64,000 bases of DNA from Clostridia bacterium (GCA_017472685.1 JAFUOO010000022.1:1-64000); one strand, 5' to 3'; positions 32,790 to 42,122 are shown, numbered from the stretch's first letter. Notes: generated by a model from the sequence alone, not told the origin. A program made the numbers and translations.

Positions 32790-32818
32790 ATTATAACCAT
32801 TTTGTCAGGACTTGTCAA
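32790..32818 (-). promoter_or_regulatory. Consensus promoter of the L,D-transpeptidase gene
   Basis: On the minus strand TTGACA (32813-32818) and TATAAT (32790-32795) have 17-base spacing. The -35 lies inside the end of the upstream membrane-protein gene. Confidence 0.8.
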
Positions 32819-34517
32819 TTGTTAAACGGACATCAAACGCTTCGCGTACAACATCGAGTTTAATGTAAAGAGTGTAAAAGTCAAGAATTTTGTTGTGGTC
32901 GGCAATAAGATATTTTACGCTTGTGTCAGGTGCGGTATACGTGAGAATACCGTCGAGATATGTAAGCGTTTTCCCCGAAACGATGAACTGTGTTCCGTTT
33001 TCGCTCACTATACTGCCGCCTGCCTCTTCGGTGAAGGCACGGAGCGGTACATATACCTCGCCCGATTGGCAGAGCGCCTTTGCCTTAAGAGGTCTGCCGT
33101 TAAGATAAAGGGTTTCTGCGTTTTTGCTGTCTATGTATATTGTGCAGTCCTCAAGCTTATACAAATACCTGAATTTGTTGTAAAACGACCCGTCGTTGAA
33201 CATCTGGCGCATAACATAGTTTTTGTCGTAGTCAATGTTATAGTTAAGTATGTTTGTTTCACGGGCTTCTTCTATGGCTTCAAGGTTTTGTCTTTCGAGT
33301 GCATAATTTCTGTAAAAGCCCTTAAAGGACGGGATAAAGGCAACAGCTGCAACCAGAAGCGTAACACATGAAAGTGCAACTAAATGCTGCTTTTTGAAAT
33401 TGAAATCAAAAAGCATACATATCAGTGCAATGGAAATAAGAAGTGCTCCCGAAAATGTTACGCGGTAGTCGAAGGTGTTGGTGGGAAGCATTATGACAAT
33501 TGATACAAGCGCTCCCGACAGCAATGCACTGACAAGGTAGCTTTTGCCCATATAAAACACAACTGTACATAAGAGAAGGTAGCAGACAAAAGCAATCAAA
33601 GCTACCGTGTACGAGGCGTGAAGCGGCAGAAGCATTATAAGAAGCAAGGGGATAATGGCTGTGTATAAAGCGTTGAATATACCTCTTTTGAAAATTGCCG
33701 TAACAATTGACAGCACCAGAAGGCTTATAATGGGTACAACAGGTGAGCTTGGGGCGAAGAACGCCTCACCAAGGCCTTCAAGGTCAAAAAACGAGCCCGT
33801 AAGAGCAGGCGTTGAAGCTGTTTTTATGCGTGAAAGTGTTGCGGGCGAGGCGAAAATTGTGCCGTAACCAAGAAGAGATAAAAACGGGGATATAAATGAG
33901 TGCCAAGGCTTTTTCTCTTTGGCAACCGAAACAGCAGTTACCAAAATGATTGCAAACGAGGCAGCGCCCCATTGCTCGGTTGTTGCACCTGCAAAAAAGC
34001 ACAAAGGGTGTTGCCATCCAGAGCCCCTCTTGTATAAAAACACTGCAAAAAAAGTGATAAAGGCAGGGAACAGGTAGTTAAAAAAGCCCGAGGTCCACAT
34101 TATGGCTTCTTTCCACACTCCTCTGCCCGAAAGGAGCAATAAGCAGTAAAAGAAAATAAGAAAGGCGATGGGGTATTCGCCTTTTTTTTCAAAGGGCGAT
34201 ACTTTCATTGCAAAAAAACCTATGCCGAATACTAAAAAAGACTTTATGATAACAACAAAAATTGAGGGCAACGCAAGGGTTATCTGCAGAAAAAAGTGCA
34301 CAAGTGCTCTGCCGTTAGTTGAAGAGAAATGCTTTAAGGTAAGATTATAAAAGCCTGTAAGCCCCTCACGGAAATATGCACTATAGCCGTAGTCGTCCGA
34401 CTGGAGAACCGAGAAGGAAAACAGCACTGCAAATATAATACAAATAACAGATAAAACCGCTGTTAAAAATACAACCCAAGGCTCTTTTTTTAATTTTTGA
34501 AAAACATGGTCGAACAT
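32805..34517 (-). CDS. Polytopic membrane protein (DUF6056-like) with a C-terminal extracellular beta domain
   Basis: Membrane protein of 570 residues. About ten to twelve hydrophobic segments fill residues 15-405. The N-terminal SDDYGY followed by NGRALVHF is the pattern I associate with the DUF6056 family, which resembles polytopic glycosyltransferases. The last 160 residues are soluble; they include YLNGRPLKAKALCQSGEVYVPLRAFTEEAGG, recognisable as a copper-amine-oxidase-N-like (PF07833) module, presumably outside the cell. That combination is unusual. The gene is divergent from wecB, an enzyme making ManNAc for surface glycans, so a role in surface polysaccharide assembly is plausible but inferred. 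Confidence 0.7.
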   Translation of the reverse strand: MFDHVFQKLKKEPWVVFLTAVLSVICIIFAVLFSFSVLQSDDYGYSAYFREGLTGFYNLTLKHFSSTNGRALVHFFLQITLALPSIFVVIIKSFLVFGIGFFAMKVSPFEKKGEYPIAFLIFFYCLLLLSGRGVWKEAIMWTSGFFNYLFPAFITFFAVFLYKRGSGWQHPLCFFAGATTEQWGAASFAIILVTAVSVAKEKKPWHSFISPFLSLLGYGTIFASPATLSRIKTASTPALTGSFFDLEGLGEAFFAPSSPVVPIISLLVLSIVTAIFKRGIFNALYTAIIPLLLIMLLPLHASYTVALIAFVCYLLLCTVVFYMGKSYLVSALLSGALVSIVIMLPTNTFDYRVTFSGALLISIALICMLFDFNFKKQHLVALSCVTLLVAAVAFIPSFKGFYRNYALERQNLEAIEEARETNILNYNIDYDKNYVMRQMFNDGSFYNKFRYLYKLEDCTIYIDSKNAETLYLNGRPLKAKALCQSGEVYVPLRAFTEEAGGSIVSENGTQFIVSGKTLTYLDGILTYTAPDTSVKYLIADHNKILDFYTLYIKLDVVREAFDVRLTIDKS

Positions 34518-34538
34518 TGAAAAAACACCTCGAGCAGT

Positions 34539-34602
34539 ATTATATCGGTGTGTGATTGTTTTGTCAACTTTGTTGACAAAACAATCGGTGTAATGATATA
34601 CT
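34539..34602. promoter_or_regulatory. Divergent promoters over a 33-bp inverted repeat
   Basis: GATTGTTTTGTCAAC (34554-34568) and its exact reverse complement (34572-34586) are separated by TTT. The plus -35 TTGACA (34573-34578) with TATACT (34597-34602, 18-base gap) serves wecB. The minus -35 (34562-34567) with TATAAT (34539-34544, 17-base gap) serves the DUF6056-like gene. Both -35 boxes lie inside the repeat, so one dimeric regulator could control both. Confidence 0.7.
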
Positions 34603-34631
34603 GTTATTATATGTTATAAGGAAGTGACAGC

Positions 34632-35726
34632 ATGAAGAAAATATTGCTTGTTTTCGGAACAAGACCCGAAGCAATCAAGATGTGTCCGCTCGTAAAGGAG
34701 CTTAAAGAAAGAGATAATGCCGAAACTGTTGTGTGCGTAACAGGTCAGCACCGCCAGATGCTTGATGCAGTGCTTGAAGCCTTCGACGTTGTGCCCGATT
34801 ATGATTTGTCAATCATGAAGGAGAGGCAGACCCTTTTTGACATTACAACTAACATTCTTAACTCCATAAAGGAAGTTCTTGAAAAGGAAAAGCCCGATGT
34901 TGTGCTGGTGCACGGCGACACCTCCACAACCTTTGTTACGGCTTTGGCGTGCTTCTACTTACAGATACCCGTGGGGCACGTTGAGGCAGGGCTTCGTACA
35001 TATAATATCTTTTCGCCTTATCCCGAGGAATTCAACCGTCAGGCGGTAAGTATCATTTCAAAGTACAATTTTGCGCCTACGGAATTAAGTCGCGAAAATC
35101 TTCTTCGGGAGGGCAAGAGCGAGGAAACCATTTACGTTACGGGTAACACCGCAATCGATGCTCTTAAAACCACCGTAAGGGAAGACTACACGCATCCCGA
35201 GCTCGATTGGGCTCAAGGCTCAAGGCTCATTACAATCACGGCCCACAGAAGAGAAAACCTGGGCGAGCCTATGCATCAGATGTTCAGAGCAATAAAGCGC
35301 ATCATTGACGAGCACCCCGATGTGAAGGCGGTTTACCCCATCCACATGAACCCTGTTGTAAGACAGGCTGCGCAGGAGGAGCTGGGCGATTGTGACAGAA
35401 TTCACATTATTGAGCCCTTGGACGTGCTTGACTTCCATAACTTCCTTGCCCGCAGCCACATGATTATTACCGACAGCGGCGGAATACAGGAGGAAGCACC
35501 TTCCTTGGGCAAGCCGGTGCTCGTTATGCGCGACACAACAGAGCGCCCCGAGGGCATAAAGGCAGGCACATTAAAGCTTGTGGGCACCGAAGAGGAAACC
35601 ATCTACAACGCCTTTAAGCTTCTTTTAGAAAATGACGAGGAATACGAAAAAATGAGCAAGGCATCAAACCCCTACGGCGACGGCTTTGCTTCAAAGAGAA
35701 TAGCAGATATATTAACCAAAGAATGA
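34632..35726 (+). CDS. wecB: UDP-N-acetylglucosamine 2-epimerase (non-hydrolysing)
   Basis: Enzyme of 364 residues that converts UDP-GlcNAc to UDP-ManNAc, a precursor of teichoic-acid linkage units and other surface glycans. The family blocks are the N-terminal FGTRPEAIKMCPLVKEL, HGDTSTTF, HVEAGLRTYN, PEEFNRQ, THRREN (here TAHRREN), and SDSGGIQEEAP near the C-terminus. The length is normal. AAGGAAG precedes the start. The following small membrane-protein gene starts 13 bases after the stop and is probably co-transcribed. Confidence 0.95.
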   Translation: MKKILLVFGTRPEAIKMCPLVKELKERDNAETVVCVTGQHRQMLDAVLEAFDVVPDYDLSIMKERQTLFDITTNILNSIKEVLEKEKPDVVLVHGDTSTTFVTALACFYLQIPVGHVEAGLRTYNIFSPYPEEFNRQAVSIISKYNFAPTELSRENLLREGKSEETIYVTGNTAIDALKTTVREDYTHPELDWAQGSRLITITAHRRENLGEPMHQMFRAIKRIIDEHPDVKAVYPIHMNPVVRQAAQEELGDCDRIHIIEPLDVLDFHNFLARSHMIITDSGGIQEEAPSLGKPVLVMRDTTERPEGIKAGTLKLVGTEEETIYNAFKLLLENDEEYEKMSKASNPYGDGFASKRIADILTKE

Positions 35727-35739
35727 GAGGGAAAAGAAA

Positions 35740-36237
35740 ATGGATGAAAGAAATAAGGAATTTGTGGCAAAGAAAAAATGGGACGCATGGCAGGTAGCAC
35801 TTTTTGTGGGCGTTATAGCAGTAATGCTTGTTGCCTTTGTTGTGCTTAACATGCTCGGCATCATGTTTATGGTTGCATTTTTATTTGTGCTTGGCATACT
35901 GAGCCTTTATTACATGAAGAACACCTTTAAGGCTGAATACGCGTACAACGTATCCTCGCGCCTTGTTGTTGAAATCTTAAAAAGCGGCGGAAAGCGCGCT
36001 CCTGTGTGCGATTTCTTCCTTGCTGACATGACACTTTGCGGCAAATATAACGCAGAAAACAAGGCTAAGCTTACCAATATCGGCAAAACTTATGCTGCGG
36101 CAACCGACGTGAAGGACGAAGACGAAACATACTTTGCGCTTTTTGAAAGAGGCGGCAGCAGCAATGTTATATTATTCACACCCAATGACATGATGCTTGA
36201 CGAAATGAGAAAGCATACAAAGTGCGTTATTGAATAA
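35740..36237 (+). CDS. Hypothetical two-helix membrane protein
   Basis: Protein of 165 residues with two adjacent hydrophobic helices (about 16-37 and 40-60) followed by a soluble domain of about 100 residues. I do not recognise the family with confidence. The soluble part contains two cysteines (PVCDFF and TLCGKY) and ends in KHTKCVIE. It lies 13 bases behind wecB with a purine-rich ribosome site (GAGAGGGAA), so it is likely in the same operon. A link to surface-glycan synthesis is inferred from position only. Confidence 0.7.
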   Translation: MDERNKEFVAKKKWDAWQVALFVGVIAVMLVAFVVLNMLGIMFMVAFLFVLGILSLYYMKNTFKAEYAYNVSSRLVVEILKSGGKRAPVCDFFLADMTLCGKYNAENKAKLTNIGKTYAAATDVKDEDETYFALFERGGSSNVILFTPNDMMLDEMRKHTKCVIE

Positions 36238-36240
36238 ATA

Positions 36241-36276
36241 AAACATGGGCCCAAATTGTGTTTGGGTCCTGTTTGG
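36241..36276 (+). terminator. Probable terminator hairpin before the GH105 gene
   Basis: GGGCCCAAA pairs with TTTGGGTCC, extended by AAAC/GTTT after an internal mismatch. The following sequence is GTTTGGTTTG, not a pure T run, so termination efficiency is uncertain. Confidence 0.5.
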
Positions 36277-36293
36277 TTTGTGGAGGAATTTAT

Positions 36294-39200
36294 ATGAAAA
36301 AGTTTACGGCGTTAAGCCTTGCATTGATAATGATTATATCCGTTGTGCCCAGCATCGGCTTTGCCGCATCAACACAAAGCGTCATTGATGCTCTGGGCGG
36401 CACTGTTTTGTGGTATGCACCCGACGGCAATTTTTACGACACAGCTGTAAGTGAAGCCTTTGAGGGTTGGTCAAGTGAAGTGACCTCAGGCTATGCCAAC
36501 GTCAGGACATACACCGAGGGCACAACAATACAGTACTATGTTAACAACACGGAAAATAATACCAGCATTACCTCTCCGGGCTACGGCAGCGCTGACAAGA
36601 AGCTTATTATTGAATGGATAATGAGACGTCAGGATGCCGATGTCTTATGTATGGATTATACATTTAAAGACAAAAACGATAAATTAATAGCAAATTTATA
36701 TTTTGATAACACAATAACAGAGCCCGTAAGCAATGGTTATTATATGGGCTTCCCGGATAACGGAACAAACTGTGCCATTGTTGCATATAACAATGCAGAT
36801 AATTCAACTCATACCGCCGAGTACTATGTTGCGGGAGAAAAGGTGTGGGAAGAAACAGCACTTTCCGGCACAATAGATGGTTTTAAAACGATAGATTCAT
36901 ATTGCGGAAGAGGCAACTCACAATGGGCGCATATTGGCTTTGCAAATCTTACAATAGGTGAGGTGGAAGAGTCCGAAACAAGGATAACAGTTACTGCTAC
37001 ATATACTGTAAACGGTGAAGCTGTTGAAACCCAGACTCTTACCTACGAGTCGGGCGAAAATGGCGCAACCTTCCCCAAACAGAATTTTGCGTACAATGGT
37101 GACATATGGTATTCAAACGAAACAGTGCTTACCGAGAGCGGCAACATTGAGCTTACAAAATACGACCGCTACAAAACAAAAAATATCGGCGACATTTTTG
37201 AAATGGACGGCGTTCAATACAAGGTAACAGGCGACAGCGCCATTGCAAACGGTAACTTTGTAACAGGCGACACAACCCTCTGGACAAACAGAAAGGGCAC
37301 AGCAATAACCGACTACACGGTAAGCTACAGCGATGCTATTGAGGGGAATATGCTTTCCCTGTCTGCAGGCGGCAAGGACGCCACCGACAATATAGGCACG
37401 GCGTGGTCTGTTACGCCTAATCAGACATATTACCTGTCCTTCTGGGCAGGCGGCGATAAGCCCGACAGCAATAACTACACATACAATCAGATTTTTGAAG
37501 CTGATAAGAGCACATCTCTTTTCGCTTTTGGTCAGGCTATGACAGAGGGCGAATGGGTGCACTTTGAAAGAATTATAATTCCTGCAAGTGATGCAGTTTA
37601 TTTCCAGTGCAGCTGGACAGGCGACATTACCTTCGGTAATTTTGAGCTTTTGCCCATTGAGGAATATACAGGCGAAGAGCCTACAGATGAAGCTACAGAA
37701 GAAGCTACGGAAGAAGCTACAGATAATCCTACCGAGGAGCCTACAGAGCCTCCTGTGGAAGAGCCCACAGAAGAGGCTACACGTTACGATGTTGTCGAAG
37801 ATGCATTTGTACAGTCCAACAGGCTCTATGGTATAAACACAACAAATACAAACGGTCTCATGATAGGCTCGTATGGCGATTCCAACCGTGGTCCCCAGTA
37901 TGATGCCAACGGCGAGACAACCTACCTTGACGGTGCAACACCCACAACACTTGGCTCAACAAGAGTAGGGCTTGTAAAATTTCAAGTTCCCGATATTGAA
38001 GACGATGAAAGAGCGACCCTCAAGTTCTATGTGCGTTCATGGCATTCCCAGGGCTTTGACGGCGGCAATACTTTCTTACGTATTGCAGTAACACCACTTG
38101 CCGATTCCTCCTGGGCAGACCAGACTGAAAACAGTAGATTTACGATAGCCTCCGAGCCGTTGCTTGATAGCTGGTCAACACCTGTTTTCTCAGAAAAGTG
38201 CGCAAATAAGGTTGGCTATGTATCAGTTGACGTAACCGAGCTGATGCATGCAGCAAAAAATGCAAACCTTGATTACGTAAGCTTTAAAATGCAGATTTAT
38301 TGGGGCGCGGCATACTGCGTTGAACGCGAAGCGGCAGTAGATGGCGCAACCTACGAGGGCTTGGGCGCATATATCGAACTGGCTGAAGACAAAAACCTCA
38401 AAAAAATAACTACCTCGGGCAATGCAACGCTCACAAAGAACGGCTCAGCCATGAACGGCTTTGCCTACGTGACAGAGAAGGACGATGTAAGACTGCAGCT
38501 TTCGGGTGCACAGGTAATAGGCTCCGATGATGGCTATTATATGCCCAACGAGAGCTTTACTGTCACAAGGAATATGAACATTACAAACACCCTTGCACTG
38601 GGCTTTGGTCTTACAATGGTAAATGGTGCACAGGTACGCTATGGCGCAGGGCTTGACGAAAGCGGAAATGTGGGTGCAGGCAACGGTCTGAGGTTTATAA
38701 CAACTGTTGACCGAAACGATACACTTGCAGGGCTTGACGGTGCGGAGCTGGGTGTGATAATTTCGGCAGAGGACAGCGATGCTACAATAAACATTGAAGC
38801 TGAACACTGGCAGAATGATACCACCTTCACATCGGTAATCACAAACCTTGCTGTTAATAACTATAACCGTATGTTTACGGCAACACCTTATGTTAAGGTT
38901 GGCGGCAAAACATATACCGGTGACTCTGTTACAAGAAGCATGTATCAGGTGGCGGCTGGTTTATTGGTTAACGAAGATACCGATAACACCGAATACAAGG
39001 AAATGAGCCAGCTCTTGTTTGATGTGCTCAATGCATATGTAAACCAGGTTGGTATCCGCCTTACCTTCTCCGACAATGCGGACTTCACCGATTGGGAATT
39101 AAGGGTCCGTGACGACGGCATCGGCTCATATACGGGCAACAGCTTCTTTGAGGTGGGTGAAACAACGGTACAGGACAAGGTTTATTCCGTAACACTCACA

Positions 39201-40583
39201 CCTCTTGGTGAAAACACTGTTATCAAAACCGATTGGAATAATTATATAAGAATAAACAATAACAACAGCCAGGTTAAGCTTTATACAACGCTTACAAGCA
39301 ACGGCGACGGAACATACACACTTTCCTTCGACACAAGCAACCTCATTATGGGCACATACCCCGAGGAAAAATTCGGCAAAATGAAGCCCACCTATGAAAG
39401 CGCTGTTGCGGCAATGGAAAGCGTAAATACCTATTGGCAGACAAACCAAAGCTACATCGACTGGTACGGAAGCACACACCCTGCTTTCTGGGACAAGGCG
39501 GCGTACCATACAGGCAATATTGAAATGTATAAGCTGACAGGCGATGAGAGCTATCTGCAGTATTCAATCGACTGGGCAAACTACAACGAGTGGATGGGTA
39601 ATAACTCCACCTCTGACCCCTCTACATGGACCTGGGGCTACAACCAGACACAAGGCAGTAATGCAGTGCTCTTCGGTGACTGGCAGATATGCTTCCAGAC
39701 CTATATCGACCTTTACGACATGGGCATTGAAGACGCAAATCTTGACAGAGTTTACGAGGTTATCGACTACCAGATAAGTAAGGACGAGGACGGCTTCTGG
39801 TGGTGGGCAGATGCTCTCTACATGGTAATGCCTGTGTTTACAAAGCTCTACAAGCAGACAAACGACGAAAAGTACCTCGACGCACTCTACAAGTACTTCA
39901 AGTATGCAAAGGAGCTTATGTACGACGGACCGGGCGGTATACCCACAGATGCATCGGGTTACACAACCTCTGCTGCATTAAACAGCGGTGCGTATTATTC
40001 CGACCCCGATGATTATAAGTACCTTTTCTTCCGTGATGCAAGCTATGTATATCCGCTTTTGCCTAATGCAGGCTATGAAGATGTTAAAAACTTCTGGGCG
40101 AGAGGCGACGGCTGGGTATTTGCAGGCTTAGCAAAGGTGCTTTCCGACATGCCCGATACCTACGAGCACTATGACGAGTTCTATAATACATATGTGGAAA
40201 TGGCGGCAGCAATCATTGCATGCCAGCAGGTTGACGAGGCAGGCTACGGCTTCTGGACACAGAGCATGCTTCAGGATTATCCCAAGGGCACAAACGGTAA
40301 CGACGAAGGCTACGAGACAAGTGGTACGGCGTTCTTTACCTACGGACTTTTCTGGGGTATCAACAACGGTATACTGACCGACACAGAATACACAACTGCT
40401 GCAATTCGTGCATGGGGCTACCTTGAAAACGTGGCACTCCATGAAGACGGTAAGGTTGGCTATGTTCAGCCCATCGGCTCAAAGGCAACCGAGGCTGTGA
40501 GCTACGACACCACCGCAAACTTTGGTGTGGGTGCGTACTTACTTGCATGCTGCGAAGCGGCACGCTGGGCACAGGCGCAGTAA
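36294..40583 (+). CDS. Secreted multidomain GH105-type unsaturated glucuronyl hydrolase
   Basis: Extracellular protein of 1429 residues with a signal peptide (1-23). The order is: two carbohydrate-binding-like beta domains (about 25-460); a Thr/Glu/Pro linker (about 462-498); a DNRLRE-type beta domain (about 500-700; RVGLVKFQVP, LKFYVRSW); a module shared with the protein at 187 (about 765-1018); and an alpha/alpha-barrel (about 1030-1429). The barrel has TGNIEMYKLTGDESYLQYS, WARGDGWVFAGLAKVL and SGTAFFTYGLFWGI, which match GH105/GH88 enzymes acting on unsaturated uronic-acid ends left by polysaccharide lyases. A secreted GH105 at the end of such a long protein is unusual, because most are compact. 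The start has GGAGG upstream; an in-frame start 36 bases earlier lacks one. Confidence 0.85.
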   Translation: MKKFTALSLALIMIISVVPSIGFAASTQSVIDALGGTVLWYAPDGNFYDTAVSEAFEGWSSEVTSGYANVRTYTEGTTIQYYVNNTENNTSITSPGYGSADKKLIIEWIMRRQDADVLCMDYTFKDKNDKLIANLYFDNTITEPVSNGYYMGFPDNGTNCAIVAYNNADNSTHTAEYYVAGEKVWEETALSGTIDGFKTIDSYCGRGNSQWAHIGFANLTIGEVEESETRITVTATYTVNGEAVETQTLTYESGENGATFPKQNFAYNGDIWYSNETVLTESGNIELTKYDRYKTKNIGDIFEMDGVQYKVTGDSAIANGNFVTGDTTLWTNRKGTAITDYTVSYSDAIEGNMLSLSAGGKDATDNIGTAWSVTPNQTYYLSFWAGGDKPDSNNYTYNQIFEADKSTSLFAFGQAMTEGEWVHFERIIIPASDAVYFQCSWTGDITFGNFELLPIEEYTGEEPTDEATEEATEEATDNPTEEPTEPPVEEPTEEATRYDVVEDAFVQSNRLYGINTTNTNGLMIGSYGDSNRGPQYDANGETTYLDGATPTTLGSTRVGLVKFQVPDIEDDERATLKFYVRSWHSQGFDGGNTFLRIAVTPLADSSWADQTENSRFTIASEPLLDSWSTPVFSEKCANKVGYVSVDVTELMHAAKNANLDYVSFKMQIYWGAAYCVEREAAVDGATYEGLGAYIELAEDKNLKKITTSGNATLTKNGSAMNGFAYVTEKDDVRLQLSGAQVIGSDDGYYMPNESFTVTRNMNITNTLALGFGLTMVNGAQVRYGAGLDESGNVGAGNGLRFITTVDRNDTLAGLDGAELGVIISAEDSDATINIEAEHWQNDTTFTSVITNLAVNNYNRMFTATPYVKVGGKTYTGDSVTRSMYQVAAGLLVNEDTDNTEYKEMSQLLFDVLNAYVNQVGIRLTFSDNADFTDWELRVRDDGIGSYTGNSFFEVGETTVQDKVYSVTLTPLGENTVIKTDWNNYIRINNNNSQVKLYTTLTSNGDGTYTLSFDTSNLIMGTYPEEKFGKMKPTYESAVAAMESVNTYWQTNQSYIDWYGSTHPAFWDKAAYHTGNIEMYKLTGDESYLQYSIDWANYNEWMGNNSTSDPSTWTWGYNQTQGSNAVLFGDWQICFQTYIDLYDMGIEDANLDRVYEVIDYQISKDEDGFWWWADALYMVMPVFTKLYKQTNDEKYLDALYKYFKYAKELMYDGPGGIPTDASGYTTSAALNSGAYYSDPDDYKYLFFRDASYVYPLLPNAGYEDVKNFWARGDGWVFAGLAKVLSDMPDTYEHYDEFYNTYVEMAAAIIACQQVDEAGYGFWTQSMLQDYPKGTNGNDEGYETSGTAFFTYGLFWGINNGILTDTEYTTAAIRAWGYLENVALHEDGKVGYVQPIGSKATEAVSYDTTANFGVGAYLLACCEAARWAQAQ
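37680..37785 (+). repeat. Imperfect tandem repeat encoding a Thr/Glu/Pro linker
   Basis: Units close to GAAGAAGCTACA or GAAGAGCCTACA (12 bases) repeat and encode TEEATEEP-type residues between the carbohydrate-binding region and the DNRLRE-like domain. A shorter related linker occurs in the LRR protein at 55760. Confidence 0.75.
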
Positions 40584-40593
40584 GGCACAGTTT

Positions 40594-40625
40594 AAAAGCT
40601 CTTCCTTCGGGAAGAGCTTTTTTGT
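40594..40625 (+). terminator. Rho-independent terminator
   Basis: AAAAGCTCTTCC pairs with GGAAGAGCTTTT around a stable TTCG tetraloop, followed by T residues, after the GH105 gene. Confidence 0.9.
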
Positions 40626-40678
40626 ATGGACAAAAGGGTGCTATCTGTGGTAAAATTCATTTGTTAGGAGTTGCTCAC

Positions 40679-41422
40679 ATGAAAAACTATAAAATGACAA
40701 TAGCGTATGACGGCACAAGGTATCAAGGCTGGCAGCGCCTTAAGGATACGGACAAATCCATCCAGGGGAAAATTGAAGATGTGCTTTCACGCATGTGCGG
40801 ACATAAGGTTGAAATACACGGCTCAGGCAGAACAGACGGTGGCGTGCACGCAAAAGGGCAGGTGGCGTCCTTTAAAATTCAAACAGATAAAAGCTGTCAG
40901 GAAATCCGTGATTATTTAAACGAATATCTGCCCGAGGACATAGCCGTTACAGCTGTTTGCGAGGCTGATGACAGATTTCATGCACGGCTCACCAGGTGCA
41001 GAAAAACTTACCTTTACCGTATAAATAATTCAAATATTTCAAATGTATTTGAGAGAAAATATGTGTATAACGTGCCTGAGGAGCTCCGGGTTGACAAAAT
41101 GAAAAAAGCCGCCTCGTATTTAAAAGGCGAGCATGATTTTGTGGGCTTTTCATCCTTGAAAAAGGTTAAAAAATCCACCATCAGGACTATTTATGATGTA
41201 AAAATCGAAAGGGAAGGCTCAGAGGTCAGAATTTATATTACAGGTGACGGCTTTCTTTACAACATGGTGAGAATTATTGCAGGCACACTTATTGAAATCG
41301 GCAAGGGTGAAAAAGAGCCTGAATGTATTTTAAAAGTTTTGGAAACGAAAAACCGCGAAAACGCGGGATTTACGGCACCTGCACAAGCTCTTACATTATA
41401 TGAAGTGAGGTATGATTTATGA
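40679..41422 (+). CDS. truA: tRNA pseudouridine(38-40) synthase TruA
   Basis: Enzyme of 247 residues that isomerises uridines 38-40 of the tRNA anticodon stem-loop. The catalytic aspartate is D53 in GSGRTDGGVHAKGQ. FHARLTRCRKTYLYRI and GDGFLYNMVRIIAGTLIEIGKG are further family blocks. I choose the ATG at 40679 with AGGAG eight bases upstream; a longer in-frame reading would run back into the GH105 gene. The stop overlaps the start of the phosphoesterase-like gene by four bases (ATGA). Confidence 0.94.
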   Translation: MKNYKMTIAYDGTRYQGWQRLKDTDKSIQGKIEDVLSRMCGHKVEIHGSGRTDGGVHAKGQVASFKIQTDKSCQEIRDYLNEYLPEDIAVTAVCEADDRFHARLTRCRKTYLYRINNSNISNVFERKYVYNVPEELRVDKMKKAASYLKGEHDFVGFSSLKKVKKSTIRTIYDVKIEREGSEVRIYITGDGFLYNMVRIIAGTLIEIGKGEKEPECILKVLETKNRENAGFTAPAQALTLYEVRYDL

Positions 41423-42117
41423 AATATGTAATTTCAAATTTATACGGCGATTGGGAAAAATACACCGCCATACTTAAAGAGATTGAATTCAAAAAGGAGG
41501 ATATGCTCTTTGTTTTAGGCGACATTGTTGACGGCGGTAACAAGGGGATTGAAATTCTTAAGGACATGATGCTCCGTGACAATGTTTACCCCATACTCGG
41601 CGACCACGACTACATTGCCTACGAGGTTTTGTCGGGCATATGGGACGAAACCATGGAGGATATAACAGCACCCTTAAGTAAGGAGCTTGCCGACAGATGC
41701 CGCCAGTGGTCCTCCCGAGGAGGCGAAGGCACCCTTGACGGCTTTGCAAAATTGTCAGACGAGGACAAGGAAGCTGTTATTGAATATCTGGAGGAGTTTT
41801 CCTTGTACGAAGAGGTTGAAGCAGGCGGAATGGACTATGTGCTTTGTCACAACATGCCCGAATGCTTTTTAACGGACGATGAGCTTGATAACTACAGCGC
41901 AGAGGACATTCTCTCAGGCGGGGTTGATTACGAAAAGGACTATTTCTTCGGCAAGGTGCTTGTGAGCGCAAACGATGTAACGGTTGAGATTGACAGAAAC
42001 ACCCATGGCAGGATATTTAAGAACGAAAGCCATGTGGCAATAAACTGCGGTGGCTATCTGGGCGGTCTGACAGCGGCGTATTGTCTTGACACAGGCGAAG
42101 AGTTTTATGTGGAATAG
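41419..42117 (+). CDS. Metallophosphoesterase-like protein with degenerate metal site
   Basis: Protein of 232 residues resembling the PrpA/ApaH-type calcineurin-like phosphatases. GDIVDGG (34-40), GDHD (61-64, usually GNHE) and CHNMPE are recognisable. However, the first metal motif, normally DxHG in strand 1, reads ISNLYGD here: the aspartate is asparagine and the histidine is tyrosine. The C-terminal GHT motif also appears altered (NTHGRIF). Both metal centres may therefore be weakened, which suggests a changed metal, a binding role, or loss of activity. It is translationally coupled to truA by a four-base overlap. The function is unknown. Confidence 0.75.
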   Translation: MKYVISNLYGDWEKYTAILKEIEFKKEDMLFVLGDIVDGGNKGIEILKDMMLRDNVYPILGDHDYIAYEVLSGIWDETMEDITAPLSKELADRCRQWSSRGGEGTLDGFAKLSDEDKEAVIEYLEEFSLYEEVEAGGMDYVLCHNMPECFLTDDELDNYSAEDILSGGVDYEKDYFFGKVLVSANDVTVEIDRNTHGRIFKNESHVAINCGGYLGGLTAAYCLDTGEEFYVE

Positions 42118-42122
42118 AAAAT

